DNA of 64,000 bases from Campylobacter corcagiensis (GCF_013201645.1 NZ_CP053842.1:1240001-1304000); one strand, 5' to 3'. Positions 1 through 8,706 are shown, counted from the first letter of the stretch. The notes: generated from the sequence alone by a model not told the origin. Numbers and translations: made by a program.

Positions 1-354
1 CATCCATATGGCTCAAACTACTTTATGCTAAATTTAATAGCAAAATATAAACGCCCAACTAAAATTTCTAAAATTTCAGGCATAGAACAGGGCTGGAATA
101 GAAGCGTTTTTAATCAAAAAAAACACGCTAAAGATGCTTTAATAGACATTATAGATAAGTTAAATTCTAAATTTATTCTTATTTCATACAACTGCGAAGG
201 GTTTATTAAAAAAGATGAATTTTTAAATGACTTAGAAAAATTTGGCAAGGTTAAAGTTTTAGAGCAAAAATATAACGCATTTCGCGCTAGCAGAAACCTT
301 CACTCTCGCCCTACTCATGTTAAAGAGCAACTTTATATAATCAAAAAGGCATAG
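1..354 (+). CDS. DNA adenine methylase, D12 class, C-terminal part (cut by window edge)
   Basis: The reading frame is open from base 1 (HPYGSNYF...) to TAG at 352-354, so the gene begins left of the window. The visible 117 residues fit the C-terminal part of D12-class N6-adenine DNA methyltransferases, with the stretch SKISGIEQGWNRS, the strand FILISYNCEGFI and a closing KVLEQKYNAFRASRN. The catalytic DPPY motif should lie just upstream and is not visible. It could be a solitary methylase or part of a restriction-modification system; nothing to its right looks like a restriction enzyme. The MATE gene starts 3 bases after the stop, so the two may be co-transcribed. Confidence 0.75.
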   Translation, partial: HPYGSNYFMLNLIAKYKRPTKISKISGIEQGWNRSVFNQKKHAKDALIDIIDKLNSKFILISYNCEGFIKKDEFLNDLEKFGKVKVLEQKYNAFRASRNLHSRPTHVKEQLYIIKKA

Positions 355-356
355 AT

Positions 357-1682
357 ATGGAAAAGGAAATTTCACTCAAAAATCTATTTTTCCCGATATA
401 TATTAATATGCTTCTATCGCTATCAACTGTGATGGCAAACACTTTTATGATGAGCATGATAGATCCACGTTTAGTTGGTGCTATGGGCGCTGGAAATCAA
501 GTAATGGTGCTTTTTCAAACGGTATTTAATCTCCTAGCTGTAGGATGTTCTATCGTCGTAGCTCAAGCAATAGGTGCTAAAAACCGCCGCCTTAGCATAA
601 AAGCTGTTCATGTTAGTATATCTTTTAACTTTGTTGTTGGATTTATTAGTGGAATTTTTGTCTTTTTTGGGGCTTTTTTTATGCTTCATATGCTTCAAGT
701 TCCAGATGGAGTTTTTGATGAGAGTTATCACTACTTAAGAGTTATAAGTATCGCTCTTATATTTGACGCTCTTGCTATTGTTTTAATAGCCGTAATTAGA
801 GCTTATGGATACGCAACTTATACAATGATAGCAGCTATTTGTATATCTGTTTTGACAATATTAGGAAATTATATCGCACTTTTTGAGCCATTTGGAATTC
901 CTTACTACGGGCTTGAAGGAGTTGGATACTCAACTATTTTTGGTAGATTTATAGGTGTGATTATACTTTTTGTTTTACTCATAAAGGTTGTTAAATTTAA
1001 AATTTACATGAGATTTTTCTTTAAAATACCACTTTATGTCCTAAGCAAAATCATAAAAATAGGTCTTCCAGCAGCTGGCGAAGAAGCTGTTTGGACTATT
1101 CAGTACCTTACAGCTTTTGCCTTTGTAGCAAGTATGGGCGAAAGTTCACTTGCAACACAAACCATATATTTTCAAATTTCAGCTTTTATATTTTTCGCAA
1201 GTGCAGCCATAGGACTTGCTAATGAAATAATCGTTGCTAGACTGATTGGCTCTGGCGAAAACGAAAAAGCATATCATACGACATTTAGAAATTTATTTAT
1301 AGGTTTAGTAACTACGGCACTATTTTTAGTAGTGATATTTAGTCTAAAACACAATATTATGAGGGCTTTAAATTTAACTCCTGATATTGTTAAACTTATG
1401 CTTCCACTATTTACCCTTTCTATATTTCTAGAGCTTTCAAGAACTCTAAATGTAATCATGGTAAATGCAATCCGCGCTACAGGGGATGCTAAATTTCCAT
1501 TTTATATGGGTGTGATATTTATGCTTGGGGTTAGTTTGCCTGTTGGTTGGTACTTAGGAATTCACCTTGAGTGGGGAATTTTAGGAGTCTGGATAGGATT
1601 TGTAGCTGATGAGTTTTTAAGAGGATTAGCACATCTTTTAAGGTGGAAAAGTAAAAAATGGCAAGGCAAGCAGTTAGTATAA
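357..1682 (+). CDS. MATE family multidrug/cation antiporter
   Basis: This is a 441-residue polytopic inner-membrane protein with about twelve hydrophobic segments in two similar halves, the usual MATE size. Early motifs fit the family: a polar residue-poor first helix, then MSMIDPRLVGAMGAGNQV and GCSIVVAQAIGAKN. The second half has GLPAAGEEAVW and GLANEIIVARLIGSGE. MATE proteins expel drugs or metabolites in exchange for Na+ or H+; the substrate cannot be read from sequence. The gene begins 3 bases after the methylase stop and panB follows after 11 bases, so the three may share a transcript. Confidence 0.9.
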   Translation: MEKEISLKNLFFPIYINMLLSLSTVMANTFMMSMIDPRLVGAMGAGNQVMVLFQTVFNLLAVGCSIVVAQAIGAKNRRLSIKAVHVSISFNFVVGFISGIFVFFGAFFMLHMLQVPDGVFDESYHYLRVISIALIFDALAIVLIAVIRAYGYATYTMIAAICISVLTILGNYIALFEPFGIPYYGLEGVGYSTIFGRFIGVIILFVLLIKVVKFKIYMRFFFKIPLYVLSKIIKIGLPAAGEEAVWTIQYLTAFAFVASMGESSLATQTIYFQISAFIFFASAAIGLANEIIVARLIGSGENEKAYHTTFRNLFIGLVTTALFLVVIFSLKHNIMRALNLTPDIVKLMLPLFTLSIFLELSRTLNVIMVNAIRATGDAKFPFYMGVIFMLGVSLPVGWYLGIHLEWGILGVWIGFVADEFLRGLAHLLRWKSKKWQGKQLV

Positions 1683-1693
1683 AGGAGTGAAAT

Positions 1694-2488
1694 TTGAAAA
1701 AAATAACTACAAAATTTATAAAAGAACAAAAAGGCGTAAATAAACTAGTCATGATAACAGCATATGATGCACTTTTTGCTAATATATTTGATGAAAAAGT
1801 TGATATGATTTTAGTTGGTGATAGCTTGGAGATGAGTTTTAACGGCAGAGATGATACACTTAAAGCTAGTATGGATGGTATGATATATCACACAAATGCT
1901 GTTTGTAACGGCGCAAAAAAAGCTTTAATCATAGCAGATATGCCATTTGGAAGTGTGATAAATAAAGATGAAGCCCTTAAAAACTCACTAAGAGTTTATA
2001 AAGAGACAAAAGCTGACGCTGTTAAGGTGGAGTGTAACAGTGCAAATATAGACATTATAAAATACCTAGTAGATAACCAAATAGCCGTAGTTGCACACAT
2101 AGGACTAACTCCACAATCAAGCAGAAGCGAAGGTGGATACCTTATAAAAGGTAGAAGTGAAGCTGAAAAGATAGAGCTTTTAAGCATAGCTAAAAAAGCT
2201 GAAAATTCAGGGGCTTTTTGTATAGTCGTAGAAGGCGTGATATCTGAAGTAGCAAAGCTTATCACAAATAGTGTAAATATCCCAGTTATAGGCATTGGAG
2301 CGGGTGCTAGTACTGATGGGCAAGTACTAGTTTGGAGTGATGCGTTTGGATTTTTTGATGAGTTTAAGCCTAAATTTGTAAGGCGTTTTTTTAATGGAAA
2401 AGAGCTTATCTTAAAGGCTTTAGATGAGTATGTAAGTGAAGTAAAAAGCGGTAATTTTCCTAGCCAAAACGAGAGTTATAATAAGTGA
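1694..2488 (+). CDS. panB: 3-methyl-2-oxobutanoate hydroxymethyltransferase (pantothenate synthesis)
   Basis: PanB makes ketopantoate from 2-oxoisovalerate and 5,10-methylene-tetrahydrofolate, the first committed step toward pantothenate and CoA, in the cytoplasm. The 264 residues match the family length. Visible motifs are MITAYDALFA, LVGDSLEMSFNG (metal ligand Asp), IADMPFGS, VVEGV (catalytic Glu region) and IGIGAGASTDGQVLVW. The start is TTG at 1694, preceded by AAAGGAG at a good distance. The end overlaps the next gene by 4 bases (GTGA), indicating translational coupling. No panC or panD is nearby. Confidence 0.95.
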   Translation: MKKITTKFIKEQKGVNKLVMITAYDALFANIFDEKVDMILVGDSLEMSFNGRDDTLKASMDGMIYHTNAVCNGAKKALIIADMPFGSVINKDEALKNSLRVYKETKADAVKVECNSANIDIIKYLVDNQIAVVAHIGLTPQSSRSEGGYLIKGRSEAEKIELLSIAKKAENSGAFCIVVEGVISEVAKLITNSVNIPVIGIGAGASTDGQVLVWSDAFGFFDEFKPKFVRRFFNGKELILKALDEYVSEVKSGNFPSQNESYNK

Positions 2489-3117
2489 GTGATGTTTTAA
2501 ATGTTGGCGAATTTAAGGTAAATTTCATCCGTAAAAAAAGAGTTAAAAACGCTAAACTTAAAATAACAAAAGATAACCAAATCAGCCTTGTTGCACCTTT
2601 AATCTACCCTAAATTTATGGCTGAAATTTTTATAAATGAGAATTTAGAATGGCTAAGAAAAAAATCTAAAGAAAATCTTAAATTTATGCTTCCAAAAGGC
2701 AAAACAAAGCTACTTGGTAAAATTTATGAGCTTAAATTTGATGAAAATGTGAAATCTACTCAAATTTTAGATGATATCATCATGGCAAAAAATGAAAAAG
2801 AGTTTTTGAAATTTAAAAAAGAACTCGCGAAGGCTAAATTTAGTAAAATTATAGAAATTTATCAGCCACTTATTGGAAAAAATGTAAATCGCCTTGTAAT
2901 TCGCGATATGAAAACAAGGTGGGGAAGCTGCAATTCAAAAAAGGGCTATATAAATTTAGCTCTAAATTTAGTAGAAAAAAGCCCAGAACTCATAGAATAT
3001 GTCATCCTTCACGAACTAACTCACCTACTTTTTCCACACCATCAAAAAAGCTTTTATGACTATATCAAAAACATAATGCCTGATTATAAAGATAGAGATA
3101 AAAGGCTTAGAAATTAA
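2485..3117 (+). CDS. YgjP-like metallopeptidase domain protein (DUF45)
   Basis: A 210-residue protein of the YgjP/DUF45 family, zinc-dependent peptidase-like proteins. The active-site motif HELTH is at residues 176-180, and a further metal ligand is probably in PHHQ just after it. The family hallmark TRWGSCNSKKGYINLALNL precedes it by about 20 residues. The start is GTG at 2485 inside the panB stop (GTGA overlap), so translation is probably coupled to panB although the functions are not obviously linked. In other bacteria the gene sits by restriction or nuclease genes; its role is unknown. Confidence 0.88.
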   Translation: MSDVLNVGEFKVNFIRKKRVKNAKLKITKDNQISLVAPLIYPKFMAEIFINENLEWLRKKSKENLKFMLPKGKTKLLGKIYELKFDENVKSTQILDDIIMAKNEKEFLKFKKELAKAKFSKIIEIYQPLIGKNVNRLVIRDMKTRWGSCNSKKGYINLALNLVEKSPELIEYVILHELTHLLFPHHQKSFYDYIKNIMPDYKDRDKRLRN

Positions 3118-3144
3118 ATAAAAACTATATTTTTATAAAATAAG

Positions 3145-3543
3145 CTACCAATAATTACAATTAAAATTTTTTTGATAAATATTGCTATTTAACATCCCAA
3201 AACTATATCTAGCAAGATTTTCTGATATACAATGATAAAAGTAGCTAAGAGTAGCTTTTATTTTAAACATAAAAGACAAATCATCTGCTACTAAAACTTC
3301 TTCTAAGCCGCATCCACTAAGTGCAATTTCTGCATATGTTTCTTTAGCATTTTCTAAAAATTGAGCACTTAACCTTTTAGAGCCGATAATAGCAAAAAAA
3401 TCACTAAAACTCTCATAAATTCCTCTTTTTAGATTTGCACTAAAAGAATAATCAACAAACTGCGTATCTTTTGTAGTATAAAAATACGCATTCAAACCTA
3501 CACAAAATACTCCTATAATAATAAATTTAAAAAATATTTTCAT
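3145..3543 (-). CDS. Hypothetical exported or membrane-anchored small protein
   Basis: I do not recognise a family. From the ATG at 3543 the protein has 132 residues with a hydrophobic N-terminus (MKIFFKFIIIGVFCVGLNAYF) that is a signal peptide or anchor. The rest is mixed, with four cysteines (SGCGLEE, YFYHCISEN, KNFNCNYW) that could form disulfides if exported. An upstream in-frame codon at 3564 would overlap the preceding gene's stop and lacks better support. It follows the membrane gene 3548-4069 immediately, so both are probably one transcript. Confidence 0.55.
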   Translation of the reverse strand: MKIFFKFIIIGVFCVGLNAYFYTTKDTQFVDYSFSANLKRGIYESFSDFFAIIGSKRLSAQFLENAKETYAEIALSGCGLEEVLVADDLSFMFKIKATLSYFYHCISENLARYSFGMLNSNIYQKNFNCNYW

Positions 3544-3547
3544 AATA

Positions 3548-4069
3548 TCAACTTTGTAAAACATTTGACATAATCATCATAAAAAAGATTATCACTAAAA
3601 CTATAAAAACAATCATAAACCAAATAATAAATTTAATCCAGCTAAAATCAACCCTTTCCCTTGGTAGAGTATCAAAGACTTTATGCATAGAAAACAGTGT
3701 AATTACAAATAAAACTAACCCAAAAAACGCAGATGAAACATCCCCGCCTCTACCACCTTGAACTATCATAATAGAGCCTAAAAAAACAGATAGTGTATAA
3801 AAAATACCTACATTAAGAGCTATATCACCTCTTCTATATCCAGCACAAATTCCAGTAAAAATACTAGGAATTAACGCCCACATTATAGGAAATGGTGATA
3901 CAAATACAGCAATAAAAAGTAAAATTTGTCCACCAGCACCTAGTTTTTGCTTTTCTATAATATTGCCAAATCTATCATAAACATAGTATTTTTTATTTAT
4001 CTTAGTTGGACTTTGCATATGATTTGTCTCTAAATTAAACTCATATGGCAACTCTACATTTTCACTCAT
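3548..4069 (-). CDS. Hypothetical inner-membrane protein
   Basis: Unrecognised protein of 173 residues from the ATG at 4069, which has AAGGAGA a few bases upstream; a longer frame to 4120 has no ribosome site. The cytoplasmic N-terminus carries KKYYVYDRFGNIIEKQK. Four to five hydrophobic segments follow, with a charged loop CAGYRRGDIALN and a Gly-rich loop GGRGGDVSS. The C-terminus ends in a long hydrophobic helix rich in Ile, Val and Met. It resembles small interaction or transport-accessory membrane proteins, but no function can be assigned. Confidence 0.6.
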   Translation of the reverse strand: MSENVELPYEFNLETNHMQSPTKINKKYYVYDRFGNIIEKQKLGAGGQILLFIAVFVSPFPIMWALIPSIFTGICAGYRRGDIALNVGIFYTLSVFLGSIMIVQGGRGGDVSSAFFGLVLFVITLFSMHKVFDTLPRERVDFSWIKFIIWFMIVFIVLVIIFFMMIMSNVLQS

Positions 4070-4289
4070 AACATCTCCTTTTAAAAAAATAATCTTTTTT
4101 GAAGTTAAATTTATAATCATTTTATTTTGCTTTTCTTATATTTTTTGATCATACTTAGTATAATCTCTTAACCCATTTTAAAATATTTAAAATAGCCTTG
4201 CAAACTAAATTTTCAATAACCTACATAAATAGGGTCTAATGGTTTTTACAATAAAATAAAAAACAAAATTATTTTTAATTTATTAAAAA

Positions 4290-4496
4290 CTAAAAAATTA
4301 ACTTTACCGCTATAATAATAACTGCTATAATCGCGAGTACTAGGTAACCAACACACCCGGTAGCTTGTTCTTTATCCTCATCACTTACATTTGGAGAATC
4401 TTGCGTATACATAAATCCTCTCATTAAATCCCAAAACCAAGTTATTAAGAAAAATGCCACTAAAATTACAACGAAAACAAATAAAAATTCTCCCAT
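4290..4496 (-). CDS. Small two-helix membrane protein, paralogue-like of its neighbour
   Basis: A 68-residue ORF with an N-terminal hydrophobic helix, a polar acidic loop (TQDSPNVSDEDKEQATG) and a C-terminal helix CVGYLVLAIIAVIIIAVKLIF. Its layout and the TGC/IGC-plus-helix ending mirror the gene at 4507-4695. ATG follows AAGGAAAAATAA. Not recognised; the small size and AT-rich setting keep confidence moderate. Confidence 0.5.
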   Translation of the reverse strand: MGEFLFVFVVILVAFFLITWFWDLMRGFMYTQDSPNVSDEDKEQATGCVGYLVLAIIAVIIIAVKLIF

Positions 4497-4506
4497 TTAT
4501 TTTTCC

Positions 4507-4695
4507 TTAAAATATAGTGATTAAAACAGCCAATATTATTGCAATTAAAATCAAAGTAGCACAACCAATCTCACCACTAGCTCTTTCCTGTGAAGCTATA
4601 AAAATATTCATAACTATAAAACGAAAAAAAAGCGGTGCCAAAACAATACACAACAAAATCAATAAAAAAGTTCCCATTTTTCTAATCACTCTCAA
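4507..4695 (-). CDS. Small two-helix membrane protein
   Basis: A 62-residue ORF with two hydrophobic helices separated by SQERASGEIGC. It lies 10 bases upstream of the similar 68-residue gene on the same strand; both end in Gly-Cys followed by a hydrophobic C-terminal helix. This suggests an old tandem duplication or a pair of partner peptides. The ATG at 4695 has a weak ribosome site. No family recognised. Confidence 0.42.
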   Translation of the reverse strand: MRVIRKMGTFLLILLCIVLAPLFFRFIVMNIFIASQERASGEIGCATLILIAIILAVLITIF

Positions 4696-4730
4696 AATTC
4701 AAATTAAAATTATTAAATAATAAATATATT

Positions 4731-5222
4731 TTAATAACCTCTTAAAGTATTATTTATACCTTCTAAACTATTATTTAGCCTATTCATCTGCATATTATAG
4801 TTTAATTGTTGCATTCTTTGATTATATTCATATTCTCTTTGTCTTTGCTGGTTGATTAAAGCTTGATTTGTTGCACTTAAAGAATTTATACTTTGCTGCA
4901 TTTGCATATTTCTTCTATTTATGTTATTGCTTGTATTTTGAAGCGAAAGCATTAAATTTTGATATGCTATTTGATTGGCAACTTGCTGTTGATGATATGC
5001 ATATAACTCTTCTTGTGTGGCAGGTCTTAAAACAGTTCCATTTTGCCTACCATCAGTTAAACAATGTAACAAATCAGGGTTATTCTTTGAGTAAATATAC
5101 CTTTCACAATTTGTTGGAAAATAGTAATATTTGCCATTATGCTGAGCTCTATAATATCCAGGAGTAGCACAACCACTAAAAATAATAAAAACTAAAAGAA
5201 TAATATATTTATAAGAACGCAT
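4731..5222 (-). CDS. Predicted lipoprotein with Gln/Asn-rich C-terminus
   Basis: A 163-residue protein with a signal peptide and lipobox (IIFSGC, modified Cys near residue 18), so a lipoprotein of the inner or outer membrane. The mature N-terminus contains PGYYRAQHNGKYYYFPTNC and two more cysteines. The second half (after residue 75) is unusually rich in Gln, Asn and Met and predicted helical or coiled. ATG at 5222 follows AAGGAAATTT. It is divergent from the XRE regulator at 5325, with a palindrome between them, so that regulator may control it. Function unknown. Confidence 0.65.
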   Translation of the reverse strand: MRSYKYIILLVFIIFSGCATPGYYRAQHNGKYYYFPTNCERYIYSKNNPDLLHCLTDGRQNGTVLRPATQEELYAYHQQQVANQIAYQNLMLSLQNTSNNINRRNMQMQQSINSLSATNQALINQQRQREYEYNQRMQQLNYNMQMNRLNNSLEGINNTLRGY

Positions 5223-5245
5223 AAATTTCCTTTTAATAATTTCTA

Positions 5246-5261
5246 TAGGAATGATTTCCTA
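5246..5261. promoter_or_regulatory. Candidate operator palindrome between lipoprotein and XRE regulator
   Basis: TAGGAA and TTCCTA form a perfect 6-bp inverted repeat with a 4-bp spacer (TGAT), in the intergenic space between two divergent genes. The motif CTATAGGAAT occurs here (5243-5252) and again at 5311-5320, directly before the regulator's likely ATG. A self-binding site of the XRE protein is an inference. Confidence 0.35.
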
Positions 5262-5324
5262 AGATAATTGAAAAAGTATTATACAAAATTTAAACTTATA
5301 GAAAACTTTTCTATAGGAATAATT

Positions 5325-5591
5325 ATGTTAAATTTACCAGAAATAACAACAGAAAAAGAAAATAATGATTTTTATGAACTAGTTGCCAAAAATGTTAAAA
5401 ATAAAAGACAAGAAAAAGGGTTAAGTCAACTTGAAACTGCCCTAAGCATAGGGCAAAAATCAAGTGGATTTTACGCAAATATGGAAAATAACTCTCATGG
5501 TAAACATTTTAATTTAATTCATCTTTTTAAACTCTCAAAATTATTTGAGTGTGATATTTGTGAATTTTTTAAGAATAATCCTAATCAATAA
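5325..5591 (+). CDS. XRE-family helix-turn-helix transcriptional regulator
   Basis: A small cytoplasmic DNA-binding protein of 88 residues from the ATG at 5325 (AGGAATAATT upstream). An alternative TTG start at 5268 would add 19 residues but has no clear ribosome site. The helix-turn-helix covers VAKNVKNKRQEKGLSQLETA followed by the variant IGQKSSGFYANMEN, the layout of Cro/C1 domains. The C-terminus (HLFKLSKLFECDICEFF) is the usual last helix of XRE domains. It is transcribed away from the lipoprotein gene and its end overlaps the convergent aguB end by 11 bases. Confidence 0.78.
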   Translation: MLNLPEITTEKENNDFYELVAKNVKNKRQEKGLSQLETALSIGQKSSGFYANMENNSHGKHFNLIHLFKLSKLFECDICEFFKNNPNQ

Positions 5592-6462
5592 ATCTCTTAG
5601 TTAAATCCTTATAACTATCAATCCTTCTATCTCGTAAAAATGGCCACCAGCGACGCACATTTTCGCATCTTTTCATATCCACCTCAACCACTTCGCAAAG
5701 CTCACTTTTATCATCACTTCTAAAAAGCTCCTCGCCTTGTGGCCCAAAAACAAAGCTATTTCCCCAAAACCTAATGCCTTTGCTAACACCACTTTTATCA
5801 GCTTCAAAACCAACTCTATTTACAGCAACCACAGGAAGTCCGTTTGCCACAGCGTGACCTCTTTGAACTGCCACCCAAGCTTCAAGTTGGCGAAATTTCT
5901 CATCTTCTTCATCATCATCAAACCAGCCAATCGCCGTTGGATAGATCAAAATTTCAGCCCCTTTTAAAGCCATTAATCTTGCAGCTTCTGGATACCACTG
6001 ATCCCAGCAAACTAACACTCCAAGCCTTCCAACGCTTGTATTTATCGGCTCATATCCTAAATCCCCTGGCGTAAAGTAAAATTTCTCATAAAAATTTGGA
6101 TCATCAGGAATGTGCATTTTGCGGTATTTTCCAGCCACGCTTCCATCACTTTCAAAAACAACTGCGGTGTTGTGATAAAGCCCAGCAGTTCGTTTTTCAA
6201 ATAAAGAAGTTACCAAAACAACGCCATATTTTTTAGCCACTTCACCCCAAAATTCAGTATCATCTTCATATGAATTTGCCAAATCAAAAAGCTCAACATC
6301 TTCATCTTGACAAAAATACTCACTTTGATGAAGTTCTTGTAAAACCACCAAATTTGCACCTTTTTGGGCTGCTTTTTGGATAAGATCTTTTGTTTTTTGG
6401 ATAGTTTTTTCCTTGCTGCCTAAAAATTCATGGCTAACCAAAGCTACTTTTAATATACTCAT
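5581..6462 (-). CDS. aguB: N-carbamoylputrescine amidase
   Basis: A 293-residue carbon-nitrogen hydrolase (nitrilase superfamily). It should convert N-carbamoylputrescine to putrescine, CO2 and ammonia, following agmatine deiminase. The catalytic triad is readable: Glu43 (LQELHQSEYF), Lys115 (KYRKMHIPDD) and Cys152 (VCWDQWYPEAAR). The end WWPFLRDRRIDSY is typical of the AguB subgroup and argues against other nitrilases. aguA is two genes upstream on the same strand with a CDF transporter between them. ATG at 6462 follows AAAAGGAATAAAA. Confidence 0.93.
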   Translation of the reverse strand: MSILKVALVSHEFLGSKEKTIQKTKDLIQKAAQKGANLVVLQELHQSEYFCQDEDVELFDLANSYEDDTEFWGEVAKKYGVVLVTSLFEKRTAGLYHNTAVVFESDGSVAGKYRKMHIPDDPNFYEKFYFTPGDLGYEPINTSVGRLGVLVCWDQWYPEAARLMALKGAEILIYPTAIGWFDDDEEDEKFRQLEAWVAVQRGHAVANGLPVVAVNRVGFEADKSGVSKGIRFWGNSFVFGPQGEELFRSDDKSELCEVVEVDMKRCENVRRWWPFLRDRRIDSYKDLTKRFID

Positions 6463-6513
6463 TTTTATTCCTTTTTATAATTTTTAACTTAATTATATCT
6501 AAAATTTTATTAC

Positions 6514-7389
6514 CTAATCGCTATTTGAGTCATCTGTTGGATCAAAATGTAAGTTTATATCCCAGTTTATATCTTTATAAGTATTTATAATAAAATTTTC
6601 TATTTCATCGCCCATATCGTGAGCTTTTTTAAGTGAGATATTTGGCGTAAAAACAAGGTGAGCTGTAATGTAAGCATTATCACCAAACTGCCTTGTTTTA
6701 AGAGCGTGATGACTTGTGATACCATCGTGATCATCTATAAATCTCTCAATGGAGCTTAAAATTTCAGGATTGACTGCTTTATCAATCAACACAGCAGCGC
6801 TTTCTTTCATAAGTTTAATTGCACTTATAAAAATATATACTCCTATTAAAACACCAAATATAGCATCTATGATGATAAGTCCTGTGAAGTGAATTATAAC
6901 CAAAGCCAATATGATACCAACATTTGTAAAAAAGTCAGTTTTATAGTGAAGTATATCGGCTTTGATTATCAAAGAGCTGCTTTTTTTATAAGCACTATTT
7001 AGATATAAAATCAAAACCCCTGTTACAATAAGTGAAAATATCATAACATATAAAGCTATATTTACCTTTATAGATTCAGGTGGATTGATGACTTTAATAG
7101 CACTTGTATATATTAAAAAAACACCAATACCAGTGATAAAAAAGCCTTCAAGAAGACTCATAACACCTTCTAGCTTCGCATAACCAAAGTTAAATTTACT
7201 ATCTGCTTCTTGATCAGCCTTAGTAGAAGCAAAGAAATTTGCAGCTGAAACCACACAGTCCATGATAGAATCTATTGCTGAACTAAGAACTGTCATGGAC
7301 CCACTTACTGCTCCTATTATTAGCTTAAAATTTGCTAGTAAAAATGCCGTAATGCCTGCAATCAATGGGGCTTTATTTTTTATAGTCAA
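6514..7389 (-). CDS. Cation diffusion facilitator family metal exporter
   Basis: A 291-residue inner-membrane protein of the CDF family (FieF/ZitB-like), which exchanges Zn2+, Fe2+ or related ions for protons. About six membrane segments are followed by a cytoplasmic domain after residue 200. Metal-site residues are visible in SAIDSIMDC and HYKTDFF (HxxxD). The C-terminal domain has HHALKTRQFGDNAYITAHL, the metal-sensing ferredoxin-like fold of CDF proteins. The start appears to be TTG at 7389 behind AAGGATG. It sits between aguB and aguA; whether it is functionally tied to polyamines is unknown. Confidence 0.9.
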   Translation of the reverse strand: MTIKNKAPLIAGITAFLLANFKLIIGAVSGSMTVLSSAIDSIMDCVVSAANFFASTKADQEADSKFNFGYAKLEGVMSLLEGFFITGIGVFLIYTSAIKVINPPESIKVNIALYVMIFSLIVTGVLILYLNSAYKKSSSLIIKADILHYKTDFFTNVGIILALVIIHFTGLIIIDAIFGVLIGVYIFISAIKLMKESAAVLIDKAVNPEILSSIERFIDDHDGITSHHALKTRQFGDNAYITAHLVFTPNISLKKAHDMGDEIENFIINTYKDINWDINLHFDPTDDSNSD

Positions 7390-7513
7390 GTGCCATCCTT
7401 TATCAATTAAACTATTTAATGATAATTATAGCAATTAAAGATAAATTTAGAACTAGTATTTCATCAAACCCTTAATTATCTCTTTGACCTAAAAATAAAT
7501 AGAAGAGTTAAAT

Positions 7514-8488
7514 TTACCTAACTCCAAGAAAGCGGTTCATAGTAGCACAGTGAATGGAGCCATTTTGACGAATTAAAACTCTTGCATCTACTCCGACTAC
7601 TTCTAGATCAGGAAGGGCTTTTCTAAGCGAAGAAAGTGCCATTTGGTCATATTTCTCATCGCCATATGTTGGTACTATAAGAGCACCATTTACAAATACA
7701 AAATTTGCATATGTCGCAGGAAGGCGTCTATCAAGATACTCAATAGGCTTTGGAATAAATAGCGGTACAAGCTCAAATCCAGTCTTTTTTAGCTCATCTT
7801 CCATAGCTTTTAAAGGCTCATAGTGGATATCGTTTTTATCATCACAGGCAGCATACGCTATGGTATTTCGCCCGATAAATCTAGCTAAAGTATCCACATG
7901 AGAGTCTGTATCATCGCCCTTTATAAAGCCATTTTCAAGCCAAATAATAGTATGAACTCCAAAAAGCTCTCTAAATTTTTTCTCAAGTTCGTTTTTGCTA
8001 AGTCTGTTTCTATTATCATTTAAAAGACATTTTGTAGTTGTCATCATTGTCCCAAAGCCATTAAATTCAATACTTCCACCCTCAAGTATCAAATCAACCT
8101 TTTTTAACTCACCTTTAAAACTTTTCATAAGCTCTTGATTTACAGCATTATCTTTACTGCTATCAAATTTATCTCCCCAAGCGTTAAATTTAAAATCATA
8201 ACCTATGATTCGACCGCCACTCATAACATCAATTACACCATAATCCCTTATCCAAGTATCATTTGTATCGATTTCATAAAAACTAACTTTTGGATTATCA
8301 GCAAAAAATAGCCTAAAGTCCTCTTTATTTGGTGATATTATGGCAACATTTTGAAATTTGGTTATAGTATCTACTAAATTTTTATAGCTATCTAAAGCAT
8401 CAACTAGATACTCTCTCCAGTCTGTATTATAATGCGGAAGTGATAAGAAAAGAAGCTCTTGCTTCTCCCACTCGGCTATAGCCCTCAT
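7514..8488 (-). CDS. aguA: Agmatine deiminase
   Basis: A 324-residue Porphyromonas-type peptidylarginine/agmatine deiminase that hydrolyses agmatine to N-carbamoylputrescine and ammonia. Visible family motifs are NDTWIRDYG, LEGGSIEFNG, KGDDTDSHVD (catalytic Asp and His) and the C-terminal nucleophile in NGSIHCATMNR (Cys about 314). The length is slightly shorter than the typical 340-370 residues. Together with aguB downstream it forms a two-step putrescine route; no arginine decarboxylase is in the window. ATG at 8488 has AAGGAGAATTTTT upstream. Confidence 0.92.
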   Translation of the reverse strand: MRAIAEWEKQELLFLSLPHYNTDWREYLVDALDSYKNLVDTITKFQNVAIISPNKEDFRLFFADNPKVSFYEIDTNDTWIRDYGVIDVMSGGRIIGYDFKFNAWGDKFDSSKDNAVNQELMKSFKGELKKVDLILEGGSIEFNGFGTMMTTTKCLLNDNRNRLSKNELEKKFRELFGVHTIIWLENGFIKGDDTDSHVDTLARFIGRNTIAYAACDDKNDIHYEPLKAMEDELKKTGFELVPLFIPKPIEYLDRRLPATYANFVFVNGALIVPTYGDEKYDQMALSSLRKALPDLEVVGVDARVLIRQNGSIHCATMNRFLGVR

Positions 8489-8706
8489 AAAAATTCTCCT
8501 TAATATTTAGATGAAATTTAACATAACTTTAATTAAAATCAACTAAAATTAGATTAAGTTTTTATATATTTAAAATATGGAGTTTTGTTCTGCTGCTTTA
8601 CTAAGAACCTGATTTTACTTATTATACTAAATTTTCAATGCAATAAAACATAAATTTAAAATACTACTTATATTTTAAATTTAAATATATGATACTAAAT
8701 TTATAA
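8489..8706. other. AT-rich intergenic spacer
   Basis: About 220 bases without a convincing ORF between the aguA start and the end of the 536-residue membrane gene. It should contain the aguA promoter on the minus strand. No strong terminator hairpin or repeat was seen. Confidence 0.4.
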
